Part shown: piece after piece, positions 43,505-55,900 of the stretch
How the letters are laid out: the number at the start of each line of letters is the position of its first letter
Numbering within the stretch: the stretch's first letter is position 1
Origin: Amylostereum areolatum
Lineage: Eukaryota > Basidiomycota > Agaricomycetes > Russulales > Stereaceae
NCBI GenBank assembly: GCA_012932865.1
Contig: SAXG01000037.1
Coordinates: 310,001-374,000, forward strand
Reading direction: 5' to 3'
Length of the DNA: 64,000 nt
The notes under the pieces: generated by a model
Told to the model about the DNA's origin: nothing
Seen by the model: the letters and a program-made list of their open reading frames with translations, nothing else
Database searches by the model: none
Translations under genes and position numbers: made by a program

Positions 43505-45799
43505 CTTCCTCGGCTTTGGCAACTTCTACCGACGTTTCATCAAGGACTTCTCCAAGGTGGCACGGCCCCTATTTGATCTGACAAAGAAGGACTGCACATG
43601 GGACTGGTCGACGGACTGCCAAACTGCGTTTGACACACTGAAAGCTGCGTTTACTTCCTCCCCCGTCTTGGTCATGCCTGACCCAAAGAAGCCTTACCTC
43701 GTTGAAGTCGATGCCTCGGACTTTGCTACTGGAGGTATACTCTCGCAGAAGGCGACGACGGTCACTGGCATCCAGTGGCGTATCTGTCCAAGGCCCTATC
43801 GGAACCGGAACGGAACTACGACATCTACGACAAGGAGCTGCTTGCGATCATCCGTGCGCTTGAAACCTGGCGCCACTACCTCGAAGGCGCCCCCGACACC
43901 GTCGAAATCTAGACAGATCACAAGAACCTGGAGCACTTCAAGACGGCACAGAAGCTGAGCCGCCGACAGGCACGTTGGGCTCTATTCCTCACTCGATTTG
44001 ACTTCTCGCTCGTTCATAAACCAGGAATTTCCCACTGCCCGGATCCAATGTCTCGACGACCCGACCACAAGGATGGTGTTGAAAATGACAACAAGGAGCG
44101 CGTCTTGCTTGACCCCAAGTACTTCCAAGTACGCGCAACAAGGCCAGGAGCAGTAACCTCCCTCGGTGATGTCGAACTCCGACGACGTATCCGCGACTGC
44201 AAAACCAAGGACATCGAGGTCGTTCAAGCCCTGAACGCCATCTTACGAAACGGACCACGTACACTCGTCAAGAACCTTCAAGAGTGGAACTACGAAGAAG
44301 GCCTGGTCCTATTTAGAGGAAAGGTATATGTCCCTGCAGATGAAGAGTTGCGACGCGACATTGTCAAAATGTACCATGAATCGCCCCTGGCTGGACACCC
44401 CGGTCGCTTCAAGACTTACGAGCTTGTGAGTCGTGAATATTGGTGGCCTGGCATGTCTGTCTTTGTCCGCGACTTTGTAGCAGGATGCGCAACCTGCCAG
44501 TCGACGAAGACACAGAGCAGCCGACCCCACGTCGACATGATCCCAAACGAAGTACCCGATCGACCATTTGGCGTCATCTCCACCGACTTCATCGTCGAAC
44601 TCCCTGACTGCAAAGGCTATAACGCCGTCAATGTCGTGGTCGATCGCCTCACCAAGATGGTGGTTACCACCCCATGTACAACGAAGATCACCAGCGATGG
44701 CACGGCCGACATTCTCTTCGATAAGGTATACCGACACTACGGCTTAGCAGACAAGATCATCTCGGATCGTGGACCCCAATTTGCTGGACAGGTGATGCAT
44801 ACACTCAATGAGAAGCTCGGGATCAAGTCCGCCCTCAGCACAGCGTATCACCCACAGACAGACGGCCAAACCGAACGCGAGAACCAGAACCTCGAGCAGT
44901 TTCTGCGAGTATTCTGCAACTACCGTCAAGACGACTGGGTGAAGTGGTTGCCCTTCTTCGAGTTTTCTCACAACTCTCGCACCCATGCAGCTACTGGAAA
45001 GGCTCCCTTTGAAGTCCTCTACGGCTTCCTCCCCAAGATGTACCCATCCGTAAACCCGTCCTCAAAGGTCCCTGCAGTTGAAGAACGCCTCCGTCAACTT
45101 GAAGAAGTCCGACAAGAGATCAAAGCCAGCCTTGCCCTCGCATCGGACTTAATGAAGCACTACAATGGTGACACGATCAGCAAATCGACACTGTTCGCCA
45201 TTGGAGACAAGGTCTGGCTCGAAGGCAAAAACCTGAAGACGACGAGGCCGAAAGCTAAGCTTGCTGCCAAACGATTTGGACCCTTCGAGATCGTTGATGT
45301 CATTAGCCCAGTGAACTACCGCCTGAAGCTGCCGAAGACGTGGAGAATCCACCCAGTCTTCCATGCTTCGCTGCTCACCGCGTACAAGGAGACAACGGCA
45401 CATGGTCCAAACTATGAACAACCGCCGCCTGACCTCGTTGATGACGAAGAAGAATATGACGTTGAAGACATCATCGACTCGAAGCCGACCCGCAACAAGA
45501 AAGGCATACAATACCTCGTCAAGTGGGCAGGCTACCCTGACTCTGAGAATACCTGGCTCCCTCGCTCCTCGCTCTCAAAAGTCACCGACATGATCGACGC
45601 CTTCCACACACGCCATCCAAACGCGCCCCGCCCTGTGCGTTCCCTCGGCATCTCCTTTGACGATTTTCTCGCATCTACCCTTGCAGATGACATCGCGCTC
45701 CAGGCGAAAGCGCGTCTTAAAGGGGGGGTAATGTCACGGATCGCTCCATTTCTCTCTTCGTTTGCAGACCTCGTACACGCGACGCGTCACGGCACATGA
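43505..45799 (+). pseudogene. pol: gypsy1 pol, fragment 3 (RNase H, integrase, chromodomain)
   Basis: Resumes with [15 protein letters not shown]. The RNase H has [16 protein letters not shown], but one base is lost near 43750 (gypsy2 continues [12 protein letters not shown]), and a TAG near 43911 replaces the Trp of [11 protein letters not shown]. From 44048 on it is open: the integrase zinc finger (HPGRFKTYELV, GCATCQSTK), the catalytic STDFIVELP, IISDRGPQFAG and HPQTDGQTERENQNLEQ, then the chromodomain (VEDIIDSKPTRNKKGIQYLV, KWAGYPDSENTWLP), which marks the chromovirus clade. The stop lies inside the 3' LTR. Confidence 0.95.
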
Positions 45800-46151
45800 C
45801 TTTCCCTTGCATCACATGCTTCAATGACGTCATTGCCCGGACTTCCGAGCGGGGTTCCGCATCCCTATCTATGACATCACTGCTCTGGACCTTCGTCCCC
45901 CGCCCCATGACTCCTTTCCTATTGTTCCCCCCGCTCGCACCACTATCGCATCGCATCGCACCATCGTTCCCACTTGTATATAAGGACAGTGTTTCTCTTC
46001 CCTTTTCCCTAGACTGTCCATCTCGTCATACGGTACTGTAGCGCACGTTGCACTACCCTAGACCCCGGCACTCTCGAATCTATTTTCTTCTCGCTCCTCC
46101 CATCGTCGCGACTTAGGCGGTTCATCGGTCTCATAAACTGCGTTTCTGACA
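45718..46151 (+). repeat. gypsy1 polypurine tract and 3' LTR
   Basis: The purine tract AAAGGGGGGGTAA at about 45719-45731 abuts TGTCACGG at 45732. The 420-bp LTR ends at 46151 and is followed by GATGT. Confidence 0.95.
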
Positions 46152-46156
46152 GATGT

Positions 46157-46585
46157 GACCATTTCTCGTCTTGTCTTCACCCACCACCACTCATAACACA
46201 CAACACACATGAGCATCAAACAACCCACACCTAGTCCGCTCCGCCAGGAGACTGTATCACCCCCACACTGACCCACCTCCGACGGAGCACAGGTGCACAG
46301 GAGAGCCTATTACAATGCTTGGTTCCTCCGTACTCACAGGTAAGGGTCTGTCTGATTTTATGCTGTCAAATACTGATGATCTCGAAGTATCTATCCCGGC
46401 TTTTTGGAGGGAGAAATAATCGAAACATCATGGAGGGCCCGCGCTCAAGAGGTACGTTATCATGTTATTTGTACGCATGTTTTCCTCACAATGGGGGTGT
46501 ATCAGGCCGACTTTGACACAAAGTGAATGTTCGATATGAAGTATCTATCTACGCAGAAACCCATTTTGTAACTACGCGACGTCCA
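46157..46585 (+). pseudogene. KDZ transposase relic of element B
   Basis: Near 46392-46452 the plus strand reads YPGFLEGEIIETSWRARAQE followed by a GTACG donor, the catalytic-Glu block of a KDZ enzyme. It is convergent with L-B, just as the relic of A is convergent with L-A. The rest of the stretch shows no further domain. It is the direct continuation of 7842 before gypsy1 inserted. Confidence 0.5.
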
Positions 46586-49500
46586 TTATCCGACCTTCCG
46601 TTTCTTTGCCACCTGATCCGATGCATTGGGAATGCTGGAAGAACCTGCACCTTGTCCTAATGAAGTGTCTCCGCCCTTGTGCGCCTTGGCAATTGGTCTT
46701 GGCTTCGGTTTCTTCTTGTATGTCCGTGGCTTGGTAAGCTCGGGTGCTGGATATATTGAATCTCCCTTTGACGGTGGCTTTCGTATACGCTTTGGGGATG
46801 CAGGCATCCAATAGTTCCCAGGTATTGGTGGCGGGATTTGTGGTGTTGGAATCGCTGTCGTAATTTGCGGTGTTGGAACGGGCGTCGGATTTGGCAGTGT
46901 CGGACTGGATGGCTGAACTTGCGGTGTCGGAACTGTTTCTGTTTCGGAAACAGGGGCCTGGTTCGAGTTGTCCACAAAGTGAACGTGCCGTGGAAGTTGA
47001 ACCACCTCCACATCCATTGCGTCTTTGTCCTCAGACATATTGGAATCTGAAAAATCAAACTCGATGGGTGGCCTGTACAGCTTCCGTAGGAGTTCTGAGT
47101 CGGAGGTGCTCCCCGCATCGTCTTCTTCCGTCTCGGATGAGCTGGGCATTTCAATAGGTGGCAGACAGAGGGCTGCATCCATCTCCATTAACGTATCTGT
47201 TGCAGTCCTTCTTGTATCAGGCTCCCTGTTGCTATGTTGACCTTTGGTCACTTGACGTGGCTTCGGACGAGATTCTAGACACAAGAATGTGGTCAGTAGA
47301 GTATCTGTTAGGGTAACATTCAGCACAGACTGGATGGTCCCGCTCTAGATGGTGTGGAGGCCATGGTGATATCCTCGTCATCACTTCTCGGGATAACAAT
47401 CGCTCCTCTTGGGGGTTGGGCGGAGCGAGCAGGGTTCCAACGCCTGGGAGAAGGCGGAAGACGGAGGTCCGATGTCGGAGATGTTCCCGATGCTGTCTGC
47501 AGTGCAGTCTCGGCAGACTGAATCATGGCCTCAACTGCGTTGATCCACCACCAAGTGTTTTCCCTGCCTGGGTACTCAGACAGACGTCCAATGCATGACT
47601 CCTGTAGGGTCTCCCGAGCATAAACACCAGACGGAGCGTCATCACTTGCCCATAATTCCGAGCCTTGCTGACTGGCAAACCAGAAGCTGAAGTCGTGATC
47701 ATACAAGCCCAGAAGGAGTAGAGCTGCTGATGCACACTCCCTGCCTGCCCACGATCCGTCTTCTTTCTCCCAGAGATAAGTTGGTTTATCGGAGGTCACA
47801 TCCGCGACCAATCGTCGGACATGTATGATGTCGGGCTCATATCGGTGGATGACGGCATCTAGCCAACACTTCGATGATGACCATAACCCGCATGGCGAAA
47901 TGGTGGCCGGAAGCGGATAATCACTGTTTGTTTTCTGCAAATGACTGTTAGCCTACCAGAGCGCATGTGTCAGAAGTTCAACGTGCCGGAATGGAATAGG
48001 AAACATTGATCAGGTGATAGAACTGTGTGTCCGAACTGAGAGTCCTAAGGTACTTCACCTCATGAGTGGGTTTTCGTTGGACTGTTTCTGGGGGGGGGCT
48101 GGCCAGCAGGGATGTGGCCACACTTGAGGTCGGTCCAATCCATCACGTTCATCCTCCAATGCTTCTCCGACGTAGTCCATGATCCGCTTTTCAACGCGAT
48201 ATTGAGGGTCATCGGATCCTGAAGCAAAATTCCGGGGAGGACTTAATACCGCCTCATCTGAGCTTTCAGCAGGTGCCTGTGCTCGCGCCTTCCCCAACGC
48301 CTTCTTCTTTGGGGTCCTGGTTGAATTCCGACGGCGTTGGCGTGTCGGACGTGCTGGGGTTTCAGAGACTTCGAAGCCTGGTGGCTTGGTAGTTGGAGGT
48401 GCTTTCGAAGAAGCGGTGTCTTTCGTGCGACCCCGACGCTTTGCAGCCGGATGAGCAGCGATGGACTGCCTATCTTGATTATCATCATCGGTGTCATCAT
48501 CACCCTCGATCGCCTCCGTATCCGCTTCGGCCTCCGGCTTCCACTGTCGGAGGGAAGCAGGGACTGCAGGTTTTATCTGCTTCTTCACAGCTATGTGATG
48601 GAAGGAAAATCCACGCCCGTTGTCTTGCATATTTCTTTCCATAGCCGCATAGAATTTGTTGCACTGTACGACAGACCACTTGCCGGGCTCGGTCAGTGTC
48701 GACCAGGTAACAGGGAGTAAGGAGGGGGTGAAGAAGGTATCTTCGGGATTGTCTTGGAACATCTTCCACATGACACGGGCCACCGACGAATCCGCATTGA
48801 TGCCTAGTATAAATCTGAGTTGTGAGAGGACGTGGGATTGCATGCAGACGTACGGTACTCTGTGGTCAGGTAGGCACGAGTCCATGCACGTTTTTCATTG
48901 ACCGACGGTTTTTCCGATGTCCACCCAGTCTGGGGGAGCTGTGGCAGTCCATCGTTGAAAGTCATCTTGGGCCAGGGCTTCTTCAGATTTCCCGACTTTG
49001 TGACGTTCACGGTTGGACCCTTCGGATTTGCTTTGAAGGCTGATCGTCGGGATGTTAGCTTGTGTGCATGGCCGAAGTAAGGTTAGCCTACTGTGGCATG
49101 ATCGTCCCCAGTCATCAATCAAATCGTCCAGCCGCTCCGTTGCGTACTTTGGAAACTGCTCCACAAAAGTTTGACTGGCGTACCCACAACCGACTCCAAA
49201 CTCAAAACTGTCGGAGGTGTGTGATCAGTTCCATATCGCTGCCAAGATGATAAGAACATACGTACCAATCAGCCTTGAAACTCCCTTCTGGGAGGGTCGG
49301 AATAGCTCCAAAAGTCAACAGGGGGACTCCGCACATCGTCCATGCTTTGATGTGTGCTTCGTATATTATCTTTGGAAGGAGAAGGTGGGTGTACCTACAT
49401 TGCTGTCAACAGGCTGTCAAACACAGAAGGGTCAGGACAAACATACTCAGCCTTCAGATGGTCCGGCACGCCGCCAGCATTGTACTTGGATCGGACCTTC

Positions 49501-50113
49501 TCGACCTCCGACCTTTGTTCTGGCGTGAGCTCCTTCAATATCTGTGACAGCGCAGGCTGGTAGCCATTTCAACTGCGGATTTGCACATTTTTCCCGGTTG
49601 CTGTCGGACATTGCTGCCACAAGCTCATCGCGTCGCTGCAGGATCTCCTTCTCAAAAACAATGCGAAAGATCCGATGAAATGAAAAGCCGTCATGATGGG
49701 TTATCCATTCACGAGGGTGTCGGACACGGGATTCACTGTAGAGGTGGAGGCGGATGACCTACGTATCTAAAATTCAGCTTGAGTCCGAACATCAATGAGA
49801 GGCTACGCACTGTGCACCGTTCAACAAACTTCGGATCAACTCTCTTCGTCAGAAGTCGGTCTGGAGGATAGTTCTTCCCATTGTGGACTTCAGAGAAGAA
49901 TGGTCCAAAGTGCTTTCTTAACCAGGCTGGTCGGGCGGCCCACTTGACACGGCGAAACTCGTCCACGTGCCTGGCGACCCAATCTTGTTCGTCGGGAAGG
50001 ATTTCCGGGAGTTCGATGACAATGGTGTCAGGAACGTCGGCGTCTAGAAGATCTCCGGCGGCATCTCCGAAGTCCCAGGAGTAGATATCTCCGTCTTCAT
50101 CCCCACTGGACAT
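46586..50113 (-). pseudogene. gene L of element B (probable frameshift)
   Basis: Orthologue of L-A with the same exon order. The start at 50113 (MSSGDEDGDIYS) leads to WAARPAWLRKHFGPF and ends exon 1 at KFVERCTV. Later blocks are VRHPREWITHHDGFSF, GVPLLTFGAI, KPWPKMTFNDGLPQLP, RAYLTTEYR, DTFFTPSLLP, QDNGRGFSFHHIA, a Lys/Arg-rich stretch near 48300, YRVEKRIMDYV, LWEKEDGSWAGRECA with LLLLGLYDHDFSFW, and a Pro/Thr-rich tail ending AKKRKVG, a nuclear-import-like end. In exon 2, between the frames giving NREKCANPQLKW and LSQILKELTPEQRSEVEKV (about 49560-49600), the phase changes by one base relative to L-A. This suggests a frameshift, although an altered splice site is possible. Confidence 0.7.
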
Positions 50114-50292
50114 GTTGCAAAGGGCCAACACAGAGATGATGCCTGGCAAGGAAATATGGTGAAGACAGGAGACAAGTGCCAGCACACACTTCTCGCGTAG
50201 GGAAACAGTCACGTGCAATTCACAATAAACACAAATACATGATCACGGCCCGAAACACCTGTCCGGGCCGGAGTTCAACCAGTCCATGTACC

Positions 50293-52144
50293 CTACAAGT
50301 CCTCAAGCTCCTCAAGCTCATCCTCCTCATCATCCGTGCCACGCTCGCTAGCACCAACCTCAAACTCGACCTCCGACTCTTCAACATCCGACTCAAGTGT
50401 TTCGTCCCATTCAATTTTCTCCTGTGCTAGGACAATGAAATGAGGCATGTCCTCATCATCTCCCTCGTTGGGGAGTTGTTGAGGAGTCGGAGAACGGGAG
50501 GTGTCACCGTGTGGAGTCAAATCCCGCACGGGAGGTGAAGCGGACCATGGAGCGGAGTTTCGGACAAGGGCCTCGCAACGGCTAAGGTTCTCGCGCACCC
50601 TCACGAGCTCGTCGGACAGCGTGTCCACCCAAGTGTGGAGCTGTTCCACGACCCTAGAAAGGCCTTGAAACATAAGAAGCTCATTTGCAAGGCGGAAATC
50701 CTGGAGGGAGAGGGTGTTGAGCGCTGACGCTTCAAGTGCCACGGTCTTCTCCATGACAACATCGGAGATACGACGCTGGATGTTGGACGCGAGGAAGAGA
50801 GAGAACGTGGTCGCGGTAGATGCATGGCCTATAGATAGAATATTAATACACACGGGGAAACTGCATACATTGAAAATGAACTTACGGGCGTGGAGGGCTT
50901 CAGTGTCGGAATCGGAGTCAGGGGCATCGGACGTCGGACCGGACACGTCTGCCTCAACCTGAGACTTTACCAAGGCATTTGCACGAACTGCAGCAGAGCG
51001 CAGAGACGGTGCGTGAACACTGGACCCTGCTACAGAGCCCAATGTAGACGGAGCCCTAGGCGTGGGTGCACACGTGCTTGGAGGGAGGGTCGGAGCATGT
51101 GTGCTGGGGGGGACCAAGGGGGGGACAGTGTTCGGTCGGAACGGAGGCTGGTGTGGAGCATTGCCGAGACGTCGCATGGTTACATAGTCCGACTTGTTCG
51201 TACGGTTGCTTGTTCGAGGCTTGTGTGAGCATTCTAGGGTGTTCTCAACGCAGCCGACGCAGGACCGACTGCGGCCCTCATTCCAGCACCCAAGTCCCTG
51301 GTACTCACAGGCTGTGCATGGGATCTGCCAGACAAATGGTGCACAATTTCAGCTGAGAAATACCCCTGTGGATTCAACTTACCTCGTTTGGCCACCGGGC
51401 TGGGTGATCCTCATCAAATGAGACGGCGTCGGAGGTTCCGTCATCCGACACTGCGTCGGACCTGCTCTCTTGGGCATCGGTGCCGACGTTGCCTTGGTCT
51501 TTGGTGTCGGAGATTGCGTCGACAGTGGTAGTGGCAGCCTGGTGCTCTACAAACGGAATCAGTGACAAGGAATGGGAATTAAGAAGCTGATTTGCCGTAC
51601 CGTCATCTTCAGTGATGTGGTCGGACGACCCGTCAAATTCGGCGTCGGAGGGAGGATCAGGGTGGGGATTGAACACCTCCGAGCAAGTGTCAGATTGCAT
51701 GCCTGAGTGGGCATCGGAGTGGTTGTCGGACCGCGCGTTAGATGCGGCATCATCCGAACGCCCGTCGGAATCGGTTGTCCCGGGAGGGACGATATTGGTG
51801 GTCCAGAACCCTTTCGGAACGATATACAGTCAGTACAAAGCGTGCACAACACAAGTTGGTACTCACTCCGATGTCCCCTCCTAATAGCGTGCATCCGCCA
51901 TTTGTGGGCTGTGATGGCACGGATGTCGGTGTTGTGAGCGCGGAAAGTTCGCCCCTCCCGGACCTCCTGGATTGCGAACACGGCCTCAACGATCGCGGGA
52001 TACGAGGATAGTCCTGCCGCTTCGGCAACTGTGCAGAAGTTGTCTAACATTTTTTTCTTATCGGAAGAGTCAGTGCAAGAGTCGACAGAGAAAAGACAAC
52101 TACGCACAAATGTTCGGAGAAAGTACTTCCACCATTTCCTATTG
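50293..52144 (-). pseudogene. ZnII of element B, 3' part (split by element C)
   Basis: Exon 1 resumes with NRKWWKYFLRTF, exactly where ZnII-1 and ZnII-2 have GEP-N-x-KWW. Exon 2 ends AHKWRMHAIRRGHR. The next exons are Ser/Asp-rich and end HPARWPNE. The cluster near 51315-51210 reads C-TA-C-EYQGLG-C-W..C-VG-C-VENTLE-C-SH. A Pro-rich linker, helical segments (LANELLMFQGLSRVVEQL) and an acidic tail follow, ending ELEELEDL. The 5' end of the gene is at 61146-61311, 9 kb away. Downstream by 180 bp lies L in the same direction, as in A. Confidence 0.8.
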
Positions 52145-52572
52145 CATCAGGAAAACTTCCGGTACTTGACAGTGACTTGGGGTCCTTGGGCAAGTCACCC
52201 AGAGCCCCAAGTCCCCAGCAATGTAGACATTGGCCAAGCCGGGCCACTTTCTGGCCCAAGTACCCATTTCACTTGAGGTTAGCCTTGGATACACTTGGTA
52301 AGTAGATGTCAAGGTAGGGAAGGCCATGAGACAGGAGGCTCAAGTACCCAAGTATACAGTCCAGTGGTTTCAGATACTGCAATGAATTGCTCAGGTCATT
52401 ATCCAGTCACTCCAAGCACTGAAAGCACACAGTTTAGGGGGCACAAAGCAAATCATAATTCATCCATTCATATAGTACTGAGCACATGTACATGATATGG
52501 AATGGATACAGATAAAGCTAATCAGACACAAACACAGCAAGCACGGAAATAAACCAACATCAGGGTCAGAGC

Positions 52573-52992
52573 TGTCAGAAACGCAGTTTATGAGACCGAT
52601 GAACCGCCTAAGTCGCGACGATGGGAGGAGCGAGAAGAAAATAGATTCGAGAGTGCCGGGGTCTAGGGTAGTGCAACGTGCGCTACAGTACCGTATGACG
52701 AGATGGACAGTCTAGGGAAAAGGGAAGAGAAACACTGTCCTTATATACAAGTGGGTACGATGGTGCGACGCGATGCAATAGTGGTGCGAGCGGGGGAAAC
52801 AATAAGGAAGGAGTCATGGGGCGGAGGACAAAGGTCCGGAGCAATGATGTCATAGATAAGGATGCGGAACCCCGCTCGGAAGTCCGGGCGATGACGTCGT
52901 TGAAGCATGTGATGTAAGGGAAAGTCATGTGCCGTGACGCGTCGCGTGTACGAGGTCTGCAAACGAAGAGAGAAATGGAGCGATCCATGACA
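52573..52992 (-). repeat. gypsy2 3' LTR
   Basis: 420 bp; the pol stop lies inside it. The tract TTACCCCCCCTTTAAG at about 52993-53008 is the polypurine tract on the coding strand. Confidence 0.95.
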
Positions 52993-55900
52993 TTACCCCC
53001 CCTTTAAGACGCGCTTTCGCCTGGAGCGCAATGTCATCTGCAAGGGTAGATGCGAGGAAATCGTCAAAGGAGATGCCGAGGGAACGTACAGGGCGGGGCG
53101 CATTTGGATGGCGTTTGTGGAAGGCGTCGATCATGTCGGTGACTTTTGAGAGCGAGGAGCGAGGGAGCCAGGTATTCTCAGAGTCAGGGTAGCCTGCCCA
53201 CTTGACGAGGTATTGTATGCCTTTCTTGTTACGGGTCGGCTTCAAGTCGATGATGTCTTCAACGTCATATTCTTCTTCGTCATCAACAAGGTCAGGCGGC
53301 GGTTGTTCATAGTTTGGACCGTGTGCCGTTGTCTCCTTGTATGCGGTGAGCAGCGAAGCATGGAAGACTGGGTGGATTCTCCACGTATTCGGCAGCTTCA
53401 GGCGGTAGTTCACTGGGCTAATGATGTCAACGATCTCGAAGGGTCCAAATCGTTTGGCAGCAAGCTTAGCTTTCGGCCTCGTCGTCTTCAGGTTTTTGCC
53501 TTCGAGCCAGACCTTGTCTCCGACGGCAAACAGTGTCGATTTGCTGATCGTGTCACCATTGTAGTGCTTCATTAAGTCGGATGCGAGGGCAAGGCTGGCC
53601 TTGATCTCCTGTCGGACTTCTTCAAGTTGACGGAGGCGTTCTTCAACTGCAGGGACCTTTGAGGACGGGTTTACGGATGGGTACATCTTGGGGAGGAAGC
53701 CATAGAGGACTTCAAAGGGGGCCTTTCCGGTAGCTGCATGGGTGCGGGAGTTGTGAGAAAACTCGAAGAAGGGCAGCCACTTCACCCAGTCATCTTGACG
53801 GTAGTTGCAGAATACTCGCAGGAACTGCTCAAGGTTCTGGTTTTCGCGTTCGGTCTGGCCATCTGTCTGTGGGTGGTACGCTGTGCTAAGGGCAGACTTG
53901 ATCCCGAGCTTCTCGTTGAGTGTACGCATTACCTGCCCAGCAAATTGGGGTCCACGATCCGAGATGATCTTGTCCGCCAAGCCGTAATGTCGGTATACCT
54001 TATCGAAGAGAATGTCGGCCGTACCATCGCTGGTGATCTTCGTTGTACATGGGGTGGTAACCACCATCTTGGTGAGGCGATCAACCACGACGTTGACGGC
54101 GTTATAGCCTTCGCAGTCAGGGAGCTCGACAATGAAGTCGGTAGAGATGACGCCAAATGGTCGGTCGGGTACTTCGTTCGGGATCATGTCGACGTGGGGT
54201 CGGCTGCTCTGTGTCTTTGTCGACTGGCAGGTTGCGCATCCTGCTACGAAGTCGCGGACGAAGACAGACATGCCAGGCCACCAATATTCACGACTCACAA
54301 GTTCGTAAGTCTTGAAGCGACCGGGGTGTCCAGCCAGGGGCGATTCATGGTACATTTTGACAATGTCGCGTCGCAACCCGTCGTCTGCAGGGACATATAC
54401 CTTTCCTCTAAACAGGACCAGGCCTTCTTCGTAGTTCCACTCTTGAAGGTTCTTAACGAGTGTACGTGGTCCATTCCGTAAGATGGCATCCAGAGCTTGA
54501 ACGACCTCAATGTCCTTGGTCTTGCAGTCGCGGATACGTCGTCGGAGTTCGACATCGCCGAGGGAGGTTACTGCTCCTGGCCTTGTTGCACGTATCTGGA
54601 AGTACTTGGGGTCGAGCAAGATACGCTCCTTGTTGTCGTTCTCAACGCCCTGCTTGTGATCAGGTCGTCGGGACATTGGGTCTGGGCGATGGGATACTCC
54701 TGGTTTGTGAACAAGCGCGAAGTCAAATCGAGTGAGGAATAGAGCCCAACGTGCCTGTCGGCGGCTCAGCTTCTGTGCCGTCTTGAAGTGCTCCAGGTTC
54801 TTGTGGTCTGTCCAGATTTCGACGGTGTCGGGGGCGCCTTCGAGGTAGTGGCGCCAGGCTTCGAGCGCACGGATGATCGCGAGTAGCTCCTTGTCGTAGA
54901 TGTCGTAGTTGCGTTCCGGTTCCGATAGGGCTTTGGACAGATACGCCACTGGATGCCAGTGACCGTCGTCACCTTTCTGCGAGAGTATACCTCCAGTAGC
55001 AAAGTCCGAGGCGTCAACTTCGACAAGGTAGGGTTTCCTTGGATCAGGCATAACTAAGACAGGGGAGGAGGTGAACGCAGCTTTAAGTGCGTTAAACGCC
55101 GTCTGGCATTCCGTCGACCAATTCCATGTGCAGTCCTTCTTTGTCAGGTCGAATAGAGGTCGTGCGATCTTGGAGAAATCCTTGATGAAGCGTCGGTAGA
55201 AATTACCAAATCCGAGGAAGGATTGTACATCCTTGACCGTCCGGGGTGTCGGCCAGTCCTGGATACCAGCTACCTTGACGGGGTCCATGGCGATCTTGTC
55301 GTGTGAAATAATGAGTCCGAGGTATTCAACGGAGTCCTGCTCGAAGACACATTTCTCTGGCTTAAGGAACAGGTCATTGTCTTGTAGGCGTTGGAGAACC
55401 TGTCGCACTATGGCACGATGTTCCTCCATCGTTCGAGTGAATACGAGGATGTCGTCCATGTAGATGATGACTTTGCCCGAGTCGATAAGATCCTTGAAAA
55501 GTTCGTTCATCATTGCCTGGAACGTCGCGGGGGAGTTCATAAGGCCGAAGAACATCACCGTAGGTTCAAAGAGGCCACGATTCGTCTTGAACGCAGCCTT
55601 CCACTCGTCGCCTTCCTTGATGCGGACATTGTTGTACCCCCAGCGGACGTCCATCTTGGAGAAGATCTTTGCACCTTTGAGGCGGTCAACAATTTCTGAG
55701 ATCAGCGGCAAGGGGTACTCGTTTTTGATGGTACCCTTGTTCAGCTCTCGATAGTCCTGTACAGGCCGCAGCTTCCCATCTTTCTTTTTGACGAAGAAGA
55801 ACGGACTTGCCTGCGGTGATTTCGATGGGCGAATGTAGCCCTTCTTCAGGTGGTCGTCGAGGAAGGTATCGAGCTCGATCTGCTCGGAGGGGGAGAGCGG

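Larger units (their letters stand above)
7843..46151 (+). mobile_element. gypsy1, Ty3/gypsy chromovirus carrying two nested insertions
   Basis: LTR retrotransposon with 420-bp LTRs at 7843-8262 and 45732-46151 and a perfect 5-bp TSD GATGT (7838-7842, 46152-46156). Order: LTR, ATG-free leader, gag, protease, RT, RNase H, integrase, chromodomain, polypurine tract, LTR. Element A interrupts pol at 11438-32162 and a hAT element interrupts it at 33029-43504. Removing both with their TSDs leaves 7,095 bp, one base short of gypsy2. By eye the two LTRs differ at about four transitions, so it is fairly young, yet it predates both inserts. Confidence 0.97.
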
